A stretch of 23,587 nt of DNA from Chrysochromulina tobinii (taxonomy: Eukaryota > Haptophyta > Prymnesiales > Chrysochromulinaceae): the NCBI GenBank assembly GCA_001275005.1, contig JWZX01002922.1, positions 1-23,587 on the forward strand, in the 5' to 3' direction. The notes beneath the pieces are model-generated. The model was not told where the DNA came from. It ran no database searches and saw nothing but the letters and a program-made list of their open reading frames with translations. Each line of letters opens with the position of its first letter. Position 1 is the first letter of the stretch. This document shows positions 9,009-17,100 of this stretch, piece by piece. A program made the translations under genes and the position numbers.

Positions 9009-10415
9009 TCAGTCCTTTTTGGCCTGCTGCGCCCGCGTCACCCGCCGCCCCCCGACGCCGAGGAGCATCCACGTGAGCATGGCGCCGCTCAGCGCACAGA
9101 GCGATGCCGTGACGCCTGCGTAGAGCCCATAGTTGGAGTGCTGCTTGCCGCAGATGGTGTACCACTTCGGCTGCGCGGGTGGCAGACTTTGCCGGACGCA
9201 GCCAAAGTGGAAGTCCTCATCGAGCTCGGCCTGGCAGAGGTACTTGGTACGCGCGTATCCGGAGAGGTCGATGTCGGGCACGGCGCACGCGCCATACTCC
9301 TGATGGAGCCCTAGCGAGACTACGTTGGCGGGCTCACCGAGTGCCATCGCCAACGCGAGGGTGAGCAGCGTGCCAAGCGCCGCCGCGAGCAGCACCATAT
9401 CAAGGCCACGGCGCGGCGGTTCGCGTTCGAGTGCGTCGGCGCCGCCGGCGTCGCTCGTGGAGACATCTTTGGAGATGCGCGAGCCGCTCGCGAAGGTGAG
9501 TAGCATTGTGACGACGGCGAGAGCGAGCGCGGGCGGGTCGGGCCGCCCGGGCATCTGCACCACGACCGACCGGGCATCGGCGATGGTCTCGTCCCAGGGC
9601 CGTCCGGGCATCTGCACCAGGCGCAAGGCCGGTGCGAGCTCGAGGCGCAGCTGGTGCATTTGGAAGGGAGCCATCGAGAGCATCATGCACGGCGTGCACA
9701 GGAGCGAGAGGCCGAGGAGCGCGAATGCGGCGGTCGACGCTCGCAGGGGCGCAGCATGGCGCAGCACGAAGACGTGCAGCAGCCGGTGGAAGCAGTACCC
9801 GTGAATGAGCGTCCACAACGTCGAGCCGATGGGTACACCGAGCCAGCGCGCCGCGACCGCCGCGTCCGTGTCGTGCCAGCTCCACCAAAGAAACTTGGCG
9901 CCCGTCAAGTCGTACGGCGCGTAGAAGAGCGTGCCGCCCAGCGCAGAGGCGGCGCAACGCGCGGACACCGACCTGCTGGCCAGTCGCCATGACGCCACCA
10001 CGGGCAGGTAAATGAAGCAGATGTAGACGGCAGGGATGTATAGCGGCAGGCGCGGCGTAAGCATGAAGGTGCCCTGGGCGTGGAAAAAGTTGTCGACGAA
10101 GGGCAGCACCATGAAGAAGATGTCGTTGGCCGTGCCGCCCACAAGGGCTCCGATGTAAGCCATGAGATGTCGTCGGCCGTGCGCGCAGGCGTGTAACAGG
10201 CTGATGGCCGCAAGCAGGAGGAAGGCTGCCTCACCTGCGATCATTGTCGGCTGGGTAGCGAGCATGTCTGCAAGCGGCTTCACCGGCTGCCAAGGAAGGT
10301 CTCCCTCGAAAAACATATTCGTGATGTTGGAGGCAATGTAATGCGCGTTTTGTCGCGCGCGTTCGTGCGAGCGGCGGCCGCGATGGTTGATGAACGGGAG
10401 CCCCGCATGTTTCAT
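9009..10415 (-). CDS. Uncharacterised polytopic membrane protein, 468 aa
   Basis: I do not recognise a named function. The ATG complementary to 10413-10415 opens an uninterrupted frame with about nine hydrophobic segments, in order roughly MIAGEAAFLLLAAISLL, YIGALVGGTAND, FFMVLPFV, LPLYIPAVYICFIYLP, SALGGTLFYAPYD, STLWTLIHGYCFH, FALLGLSLLCTP, LDMVLLAAALGTLL and VTASLCALSGAMLTWMLL. The conserved-looking patch APYDLTGAKFLWWSWHDTD and the N-terminal GDLPWQP resemble what I recall of a family of uncharacterised eukaryotic multi-pass proteins, but I cannot name it securely. A Cys-rich soluble loop (CAVPD...CQAEL...FGCV...TICG) precedes the last helix. A 57-bp imperfect tandem duplication gives two VQMPGRP motifs 19 residues apart. 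It lies between two sterol-modifying genes and ends about 600 bp from the Rieske gene's repeat. A role in lipid or sterol handling is only a neighbourhood guess. Confidence 0.7.
   Translation of the reverse strand: MKHAGLPFINHRGRRSHERARQNAHYIASNITNMFFEGDLPWQPVKPLADMLATQPTMIAGEAAFLLLAAISLLHACAHGRRHLMAYIGALVGGTANDIFFMVLPFVDNFFHAQGTFMLTPRLPLYIPAVYICFIYLPVVASWRLASRSVSARCAASALGGTLFYAPYDLTGAKFLWWSWHDTDAAVAARWLGVPIGSTLWTLIHGYCFHRLLHVFVLRHAAPLRASTAAFALLGLSLLCTPCMMLSMAPFQMHQLRLELAPALRLVQMPGRPWDETIADARSVVVQMPGRPDPPALALAVVTMLLTFASGSRISKDVSTSDAGGADALEREPPRRGLDMVLLAAALGTLLTLALAMALGEPANVVSLGLHQEYGACAVPDIDLSGYARTKYLCQAELDEDFHFGCVRQSLPPAQPKWYTICGKQHSNYGLYAGVTASLCALSGAMLTWMLLGVGGRRVTRAQQAKKD
9541..9619 (-). 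repeat. 57-bp in-frame tandem duplication inside the membrane-protein gene
   Basis: GGCCGCCCGGGCATCTGCAC at 9541-9560 recurs with one change at 9598-9617, exactly 57 bp (19 codons) later. It encodes a repeated VQMPGRP motif in a loop between predicted helices. Confidence 0.7.
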
Positions 10416-10663
10416 TCCATAAATGGAAACATGGCATCTAAGGCGGACCTTTCGAGTCCGCGTCTCTACAGATCATGGTCTGGCGCGCGGCGCGCGTTGC
10501 GTCTGCGGCCGACGGCTCTCCACACGAGGGCACGTGTAACGGCAACGCGGCGTGGTCTGTGGAAGGAGCACCCCCGACATGACCCCCAGTACCGGTACTG
10601 ACCCGTGTGAGGCTGCGCGGAAACGCTCCCTCCCTCGATCACGCCATTTCAGAGCACGTTCTG
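10416..10663. other. Spacer between two tandem minus-strand genes
   Basis: The 248 bp should contain the 3' end of the sterol desaturase transcript and the promoter of the membrane-protein gene. No specific signal was recognised. Confidence 0.4.
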
Positions 10664-11764
10664 TCAGTGTGAAAAGATGTGCTCGGCGTACGCCTTGTTG
10701 GGCTGATAGAAGGTGCCGCCGAGCCTGTCCCAGATGGTCAGTGACTGTCCATAGTTGACGTGAAAGAGGCGGTGATGGTCGTCGTGATACAGGGACGTGG
10801 GTTGCCAAGGCAGGTGCGATTCCAAGTAGAGGCCGCTGTGGTCGACGGCGTTGTGGTAGTGCACGTACAGCAAGTTCACTGCGATGGCGCTGATGTGCAG
10901 CGGCGCCAACCAGAAGGCTGCGTACACGCCCCCGAAGAAGATGAGGAACTCGACGGGGTGCAGCCCGAGCGCCACGAAGGCGGTCGGCTGCTTCCACATA
11001 TGATGCGTCTTGTGGACGGTCCGGTACAGGAGTGGCAAGTGCAGCAAGCGATGCGACACGTAGGCCCAGCAGTCGATCCAAAAAAAGAAGCCGATCGTCG
11101 ATGCGAGGACGTAGGCCATCTCCGACCACGTCTGAGGCGACTCCAAGTAGATGAGGGTGGAGCGGCGAGCTGCGTCGCGCGATGCGTGGTGGATGCCGAT
11201 GGCGACCGTCGCGGCAGCCGAGAGGGTCAGGTTGATTGCAGCCAGCTGGACATCGTAGCGGCTGAGGAAGAGAACTCTCGCGTGCTTTGCGAAGGAGAGC
11301 AGCGAATCCGGCGCTGCCACCTTCTTGGCCAAGGAGAGCAACGAGTCAACCCTCACATCCTCGCGTCCGCGCTTGCCCTGGCAGCGACCCTCTGGCTGCA
11401 GCTCGTACCGCCACTCAAGCGGCAGCGCGAAGGCGCAAAAGAAGAGGAAGGAGCCCCACGACGTGATGGTCGTGGCAATCAAAAAGGTGGCGAGAGGCGC
11501 CGCCGTGGACGATGCGGGCGTTGCACCGAGGGAGAGAAGCTGGCAGATCCAGCAGAAGCCCTCGACGCCCATTGGTGATGCGAGAGCAAAGTTCAGGCTG
11601 CCCCATGCGGCCAGGTGCGCCGCCGTCAGGACGGGTTGCCGGTCGGACGTCGAGACGTACCCACGGTCCCGACTACGCAGAACGGCGTCCTCGGTGGGGC
11701 CGAGGGTTGCCGCTGCAGCCTTTGAGTCGTTGGAATCCATGCGTGGAGCCGCGTCCGCGCTCAT
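10664..11764 (-). CDS. Sterol desaturase / fatty acid hydroxylase superfamily protein (C-5 sterol desaturase-like), 366 aa
   Basis: Members are ER membrane di-iron oxygenases; the C-5 sterol desaturase branch makes the delta-5 bond of delta-5,7 sterols. The diagnostic histidine boxes are present: HRLLH (about residues 238-242), HKTHH (251-255) and HDDHH (327-331), with the extra HNAVDHSG segment between. WIDCWAYVSHR, ALGLHPVEF and FHVNYGQSLTIWDRLGGTF are typical of the sterol branch. At least four hydrophobic segments are visible. The first ATG is complementary to 11762-11764; one TTG codon precedes it. A short duplicated motif, DSLLSLAKK and DSLLSFAKH, sits in an unusual insertion at about residues 140-160. 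Length is slightly above the usual 280-350. It is on the same strand as the next gene downstream and within 4 kb of the Rieske 7-desaturase. C-4 methyl oxidase or another hydroxylase subfamily remains possible. Confidence 0.85.
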   Translation of the reverse strand: MSADAAPRMDSNDSKAAAATLGPTEDAVLRSRDRGYVSTSDRQPVLTAAHLAAWGSLNFALASPMGVEGFCWICQLLSLGATPASSTAAPLATFLIATTITSWGSFLFFCAFALPLEWRYELQPEGRCQGKRGREDVRVDSLLSLAKKVAAPDSLLSFAKHARVLFLSRYDVQLAAINLTLSAAATVAIGIHHASRDAARRSTLIYLESPQTWSEMAYVLASTIGFFFWIDCWAYVSHRLLHLPLLYRTVHKTHHMWKQPTAFVALGLHPVEFLIFFGGVYAAFWLAPLHISAIAVNLLYVHYHNAVDHSGLYLESHLPWQPTSLYHDDHHRLFHVNYGQSLTIWDRLGGTFYQPNKAYAEHIFSH

Positions 11765-12233
11765 CAACCCCCAAGGCGAACCAAACTTGCGGAGTGTCCG
11801 AGGCCCGAGCGCAAGGTCTCAAACACTCCTCCACTGTGATCCCTCTTTTTCCAATTGGACTAGGTGTTTTTAACGCCCTATCCGGATATCCTCCTTGTGC
11901 CTTCAAGAACGCGCCGTTGCGGTCTTTTCCAGTGAACATGTGTTCCAATCAATGAGATGTGTGGGCTCGGATTGGCTCACTCCACTCCCACTCACTCACT
12001 CACTCACTCCAGAGCCTGTTCTGAAAGGGTCGAAAGGGGGGCATATTTTCGAATGCATGCTGAATGCAGATTGCAGAGTCTCGACGTTTACTTCAGGTCC
12101 GTAGTTGAGGAGTCGAAAGTGCGAACCTCTTGCGGCAACGTCCGACGTCGACGTTCAACCTCGGTTGACGACGCGCGTGCCTTTCGCGGGTCAACATCTT
12201 ATCTCGGCCCCCGTGCACAGGCCGTCATCATAC
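11765..12233. promoter_or_regulatory. Divergent intergenic region with CACT microsatellite
   Basis: This separates the sterol desaturase (-) and the 12234 gene (+). A CACT/CTCACT tract fills about 11978-12009. CCGTGCACAG ending at 12220 is a possible 3' splice site, so part of this may be an intron if the downstream gene has an upstream exon. No TATA box or operator can be named. Confidence 0.4.
11978..12009. repeat. CACT tetranucleotide microsatellite
   Basis: The tract begins CACTCCACTCCCACTC and ends with four clean CACT units. It lies in the divergent intergenic region. Confidence 0.8.
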
Positions 12234-13256
12234 ATGCCAACTCAGCTTCTCGATGCCGTATCTCTCGCTTCGCCATCTAATGCATCACATGACTCGCTGC
12301 ACTGTAATCGAACACTCTCTTTCGCGCATTGCATAGTTGGACGGCCGCGCACGTTCGTGAATCGTTGTGTACAACAATCTATTGTCACGAATGTGTTGAA
12401 GGCGATGCCGGGGACAAGCACCTCATTCCTTTGCCTGCGACTGCCTAGCAATGCCACAAAATGGAACGAAAAGGCTGATTACTCGCTGTCGAGTGAGCTA
12501 GATGTACGCAACGCTGCTGAGCGGTTTCGACTCATGACAAACGTTGCTGCAGTGCAGATTGAGGGCGATGAACCTGTCCCCGCAGAGCTGCGCGCTGATA
12601 TCTTGCGTGATGATGAGCTTGCACATTTATTCCAAATGTGGCGAAACATACAAGGCCGCTTTAATCTGGTGTTGCGGCACGAGCGTGCCGTGGGGCAGAA
12701 GTTTTCCTTCATCACCAGGTTACGCCCTGACGCAGTCTTCTTCGATCGTTGGACACTGCCGCCCTTTTCTTGCCATCTGAGAAGTATGTTGATTCCTAAG
12801 GGGGGCTTGGGATGCAATACCTGCTCAAATGACCATCTCGCCTTGCTTCCTCGGGACATGTCATCTAGGTACTTCCACGATATCTTTGAGGACTACGCGC
12901 GCTGTGAGAACGGCACTTGTTCGAGAATACATCGTGAAGGGTACAAGCAGCACCTCAGCAAACTTTCAAGGTGGGTTCAGTTTCCACAGGGCAATGCCGG
13001 ATATGTCTATCACGCAGTCGGGCTAGACTTTGTCACCTCCCACATCCCTTATGCTTTGACTAGCAAGCGCCCAGGGCACGTGGGCTTGGAGTGCCGTAGA
13101 TTGCTTATGTACTCTGATCTACAACACAGCGTACCGTATGAGCGACAAGTTCCTGATCCGCGTGATGCGGCCGTTAACGCGGCGATTCGAGAAAGCAGCC
13201 CGACTGTGAAGAGCATGCTTCACAGGTGTACCAAATGGAATTGTTCGGACATTTGA
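12234..13256 (+). CDS. Uncharacterised, possibly glycosyltransferase-like protein (start uncertain)
   Basis: No family is recognised with certainty. The frame begins with HCIVGRPRTFVNRCVQQSI, a 'C-x-x-G-x-x-R-T-F' opening followed by residues reminiscent of uncharacterised glycosyltransferase-like algal proteins. Downstream are FSFITRLRPDAVFFDRW (an R-x-R-x-D pattern used for sugar-nucleotide or metal binding in some glycosyltransferases) and a paired-Cys region CNTCSNDHLALLP. From ATG 12234 it gives 340 residues, but the frame is open upstream to 12105 without another ATG, and an acceptor-like GTGCACAG at 12213-12220 suggests a missing upstream exon, perhaps encoding a signal peptide. Several cysteines and N-x-S/T sites fit a secretory-pathway luminal protein. 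GC is low for this window (about 45-58% in counted lines). The gene faces the nucleoredoxin gene tail to tail across 207 bp. Confidence 0.65.
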   Translation: MPTQLLDAVSLASPSNASHDSLHCNRTLSFAHCIVGRPRTFVNRCVQQSIVTNVLKAMPGTSTSFLCLRLPSNATKWNEKADYSLSSELDVRNAAERFRLMTNVAAVQIEGDEPVPAELRADILRDDELAHLFQMWRNIQGRFNLVLRHERAVGQKFSFITRLRPDAVFFDRWTLPPFSCHLRSMLIPKGGLGCNTCSNDHLALLPRDMSSRYFHDIFEDYARCENGTCSRIHREGYKQHLSKLSRWVQFPQGNAGYVYHAVGLDFVTSHIPYALTSKRPGHVGLECRRLLMYSDLQHSVPYERQVPDPRDAAVNAAIRESSPTVKSMLHRCTKWNCSDI

Positions 13257-13463
13257 CCCAAAGTGTATAAAAAGCGTGTAACTTAGGGGGGAGGTATTCT
13301 TTCTGGATTCACACACTATCACCACCACCTGATTTTGAACTCAGTGACAACTAGCCGCGAGCGCGACTAGAAATGCTATAGGAGTAGTTACTATGCTTAC
13401 AAACCATCTGACCGCCACCGCAGGACTCTGCCGCAGTGAGGAAAACACCGTGGGGTCTCGACC
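13257..13463. other. Convergent 3' spacer
   Basis: The 207 bp between two converging genes is AT-richer than the flanks and should hold both 3' UTRs. No hairpin or polyadenylation signal was called. Confidence 0.4.
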
Positions 13464-13958
13464 CTACCAACGGTGCGCCGCCCATTCATCGAGGATCGCG
13501 TCTCCCTTTCGAGTGATCTCGGTGGGTGGATCGACGTCCATGTGGACGAGCTCCTCGCCCGCCTGGTTGATGATCACGATAGATGGGATGCCGGAGCGGC
13601 GCATGACCCCAGAGTACGAGGGTGCCTCCTTGCCCGCAAAGCAGCCATATTTCTTTTTCAGAGTATCCCTCGCCTCAGTGTCGCCAAACGGCACCGAGAG
13701 CCAGTCGCCGTGCTTCTCGCGCATGTACCGGTCCTTTTGGGCCGCGTCGTTGTCCGACGACACGTAGATCACCTCCAACATCTGGCCCTTCTCCTTGGCG
13801 TCGTCGTACAGCGTGTGCAGGATGGGAACAAAGGTGGAGCAGGCGGGACACCACTCCGCGGAGAAGAAGAGCATCACAGTCTTCCCGGCGAGCACCTCCT
13901 GGCCGACCTTGGATCCGTCGGCGCGCTCGAGCGCATTTGGAAGGACGGGGCAAGACAT
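13464..13958 (-). CDS. Nucleoredoxin/tryparedoxin-like thioredoxin-fold protein, 164 aa
   Basis: These proteins reduce disulfides through a WCxxC active site. The motif here is SAEWCPACSTF, with Cys37 and Cys40 counted from the ATG complementary to 13956-13958. Before it is the family's GKTVMLFFSA strand; after it come LEVIYVSSDND, the YMREKHGDWLSVPF loop and GIPSIVIINQAGE with the cis-proline, in the order expected for tryparedoxin/nucleoredoxin (thioredoxin-like 8) proteins. The usual CPPC/CPPCR of nucleoredoxins is CPAC here. The frame is open further upstream to an ATG at 14075, which would add 39 residues without resemblance to the family, so the internal start is preferred. No signal peptide is seen from the preferred start, suggesting a cytosolic or nuclear protein. 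Divergent from the armadillo gene. Confidence 0.85.
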   Translation of the reverse strand: MSCPVLPNALERADGSKVGQEVLAGKTVMLFFSAEWCPACSTFVPILHTLYDDAKEKGQMLEVIYVSSDNDAAQKDRYMREKHGDWLSVPFGDTEARDTLKKKYGCFAGKEAPSYSGVMRRSGIPSIVIINQAGEELVHMDVDPPTEITRKGDAILDEWAAHRW

Positions 13959-14186
13959 GTTGGTCTGTGAAGATGCAAAGTAGAAAATTGATTCACAGCG
14001 CCAAAATATATCATCGTCGAATAACAAGCCTTTACATGTATGTACCCCGACCGTTTCCCTCACGTCTGTGTACATGTATCCTGCTGCTCACGCGAAGCGC
14101 ATTTTGCATGCAACTGAGAGCCAAGTTTGCTTTGGCCCCAGCGTTGGATTCCTGGCACAAGTCTTTCCCATCCTTGCCGCTGCAGC
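13959..14186. promoter_or_regulatory. Divergent intergenic region upstream of nucleoredoxin and armadillo genes
   Basis: The two preferred start codons are 228 bp apart. The interval is AT-rich relative to both genes and includes TACATGTATGTACC-like alternating sequence near 14033-14046. A shared promoter is plausible from position alone. GCCGCTGCAG just before 14187 also resembles a 3' splice site, so the armadillo gene could have an earlier exon. Confidence 0.35.
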
Positions 14187-17100
14187 ATGAACAAACGTGC
14201 CCTGCAGGCGCGCAAGGAGGGTGGCGAGGCCATGCGGCTGATCCTCTCCGAGGCGATACGCGACCTCAAGGGTGGCCCCGCCGCGGCCAAGGAGAAGGCG
14301 GCCAAGATGCTGTGCCATGTCGCCTCGCTGCCCCCAACCGACGACAAGGACGGCGCGAGCCTGCTCGTCGAAGGTGGCGCCATCGCGCCGCTCATCGGCG
14401 CGTTGAGCGGCGGCCTCGACGGGCTCAACATGCATGCAGCCGCCGCTCTCGCGACCATCGCAAGTGCCAGCGAGGCGTACCAAAAGGCCGTGGGCCAGGC
14501 GGGCGCAATTGCGCCGCTGTGCGTGCTGCTGCGGTCCGGCAGCGCGACGACGATGCTGCAGGCCGCAGCCGCCCTCTCGGCGCTCTCCGAGCAGCCCGAG
14601 TACCAGTCGGCCATCGTCAAGGGTGGCGCAATCGCGCCGCTCGTGCGGCTGCTACGAGTCGGGCAGGTGGCGGACGCACAGGCGGCGGCGTCGATCGCGA
14701 TCGCGAACGTGTGCGCGACGAGCGCCGCGGCGCAGGAGGCGAGCGCGGCCGCGGGCGCGATCCCGCTGCTCATCGGCATGCTCCGCGAGGGCGGCTCGTC
14801 CCAGACCGCCGCAGCGCGCGCGCTCGCCAGCCTGAGTGGGGGCAGCGAGCGCATCCGACGCGAGATCACGAGCTCGGGCGGCGTGGCGAGCCTCCTCCCT
14901 CTCCTGAGCAGCCTGAGCGTGCCGGCGCAGGTGCAGGCGGCGGGCGCCCTGGCCGAGCTCACGCGTGGCAACCCCGAGGTGCAAGGCGCCATCGCCAAGG
15001 CCGGCGGCATCGGCCCTCTGCTCGCCATGCTCCAGAGCCGCGTGTCGGAGCCCTCGCGTGCAAATGGCGCGGCGGCGCTCGCGCAGCTCGCCTCGCAGCA
15101 CGCGGACAATCAGCGCGCGATTGCATGCGCGGGCAGCTGCGCCCCGGGCGAGCTCGAAGGCGACCCGAGCAAGCCCGGCGGTGGCCTGTCCCTCTTGATT
15201 GGCCTCCTTGACGCAACCCAGCCCGTTCGTGTACAGGCGAGCGCTGCGTTCGCCATTGCGGAGGTCTGTCGCGCGAGTGAGCCCAATCAGACGGCCGCGG
15301 CCGAGCTGGGCGGCGCACGCGCCTGCATTGAGCTGCTCGCACCGACCGACGAGCGCACGCTCGCCGCCGCGGCGGGCGTCGACGTCCGTGCCGAGGCTGC
15401 AGGCGCGCTCTGGGTGCTGGCAGACGTGCACGAGGCGAACAAGCAGGCAATCTCGCGCTTCCAAGGCATCCCCGCCCTCGTGCTGCTGCTCTCGTCGGGG
15501 AGCGCGCGCGCGCAGGAGCATTCGGCGCACGCCCTCGCCGCCATCGCACTCGGCAACACGGAGAACCAACTCGCGGTCGCCAGCCCACTCGTCGCCTCGC
15601 TCGTGTCCGGTGGGCGTCCTGGGCCCCTGATGGCCCCTGATGGCCCCTGATGGCCCCTCTGATTACCTCTGATTGCCCTTCTGAATGGCGCCTGATGGGC
15701 CCCTGATGGCCCCTGATGGCCCCTCTGATGGGCGTCTCTGATCGCCTCCGATGGCGTCTGAAATCCCTCCGATCGCCTCTGATCGCCTCCGATCGCCTCT
15801 GATCACCTTACGATCGCCTCCGATCGCCTCCGATCGCCTCTGGTTTGCTGCGGGTGCACGCACACAGGGTCCGACAGCTCCAAGTCCACCGCCGCGGCCC
15901 TGCTGTGGAGATTCGTCCTCGAGAATCCGTCAAACCATGACCAGATCGCGCGAGCTGGCACGACCGAACAGTTGATCATCCTCCTCCACGCCGGCACCAG
16001 CGATGCCAAAGCTTACGCTCTGTGGGCACTCAGCCTGTGCATCAACGAGACCAGCGGAGCGACCGTCATCGAGCAAGGCGGAGTCGCCCCTCTCATTCAA
16101 GCGATGAGCTCAGACCAGCCCGAGGCGCGGGAACAAGCCGCGGCCGCGCTCGCGAGCCTCGCCATCTCCCAAGGCACGGCCGGCCGCAAGGCCATTGCCT
16201 CGGGTGGCGGCATCGCACCGCTCGTGAGTATCCTCGCCGATGAAGCAGGCACCGTCGCGGCATCCGTCGCCACGCCCGGCCACGTGGCGCGTGTAGGCTC
16301 CGCCGCCGGCCGTCAGTTTGCGGCCGCGGCGCTCTCCGAGCTGGCGCTCGAAAACGAGTCGACACGCAACGCGATCGTGGGCGCGTATGGCTTAGCTCCT
16401 CTCATCTCGCTGCTTCGACAGGTACGGCCTACGCTTCCTTAACGGGGATCTCCTCTGGTTGCCTCTGGTTACCCCCGAGTGTCTCCGAGAGCCGCTGAGT
16501 GCCGCTGAGTGCTACCGAGTGCCTCTGAGTGCCTCTGAGTGCCGCTGAGTGCCTCTCCTCGCCTTCGGCAGGGCGGCGCTGTCGGTAAGAAGCATTCGGC
16601 CGCCGCGCTCGCCCGCCTCTCGCGTGGCCAGCCCGAGACGGCAGCAGCGGTCGCGAGGCTCGGAGCCATAGGGCCGCTGGTCGAGCTGCTGAGCGGTCTG
16701 CACGGAGACGAAGCGCAGGAGGAGGGTGCCGGCGCACTCGTCGAGCTGGCCGACATTGAATCGAACCGGATCGCGATCACGCAGCTGGGCGGCATCGGCC
16801 CACTCGTAGCCCTCCTTGGCTCCTGCAACCCGAAAGCCCGTCAGCGTGCCCGAAGGGGCCCCTGGTGCGCCTCTCGATCGAGAGCGCCAACCGCGTGCTC
16901 ATCATCAAGAAGCTCGTGGGGATGCTCCAGAACGTCGGGCGTACAGCTCTGGCGGCGGTGGAGGCCGAGGCCAAGGCTGAGGAGCAGGAGCAGCAGGAGC
17001 AGGAGCAAGCGGCGGAGGCGCTCGCCAACCTCGCCAACGAACGCCGACGAGAACCGCGTCGCGATCGTCGAGGCGGGAGGCATCGAACCGTTACTAGCCC

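Noticed and set aside
10430-10480. tRNA-like segment (GGACCTTTCGAGTCC hairpin)
   Set aside because: The hairpin resembles a T-arm but no acceptor stem, D-arm or anticodon arm can be placed around it.
13959-14075. Upstream ATG extending the nucleoredoxin-like protein by 39 residues
   Set aside because: The extension does not resemble the family N terminus and lies in the AT-rich divergent spacer; it may be 5' UTR.
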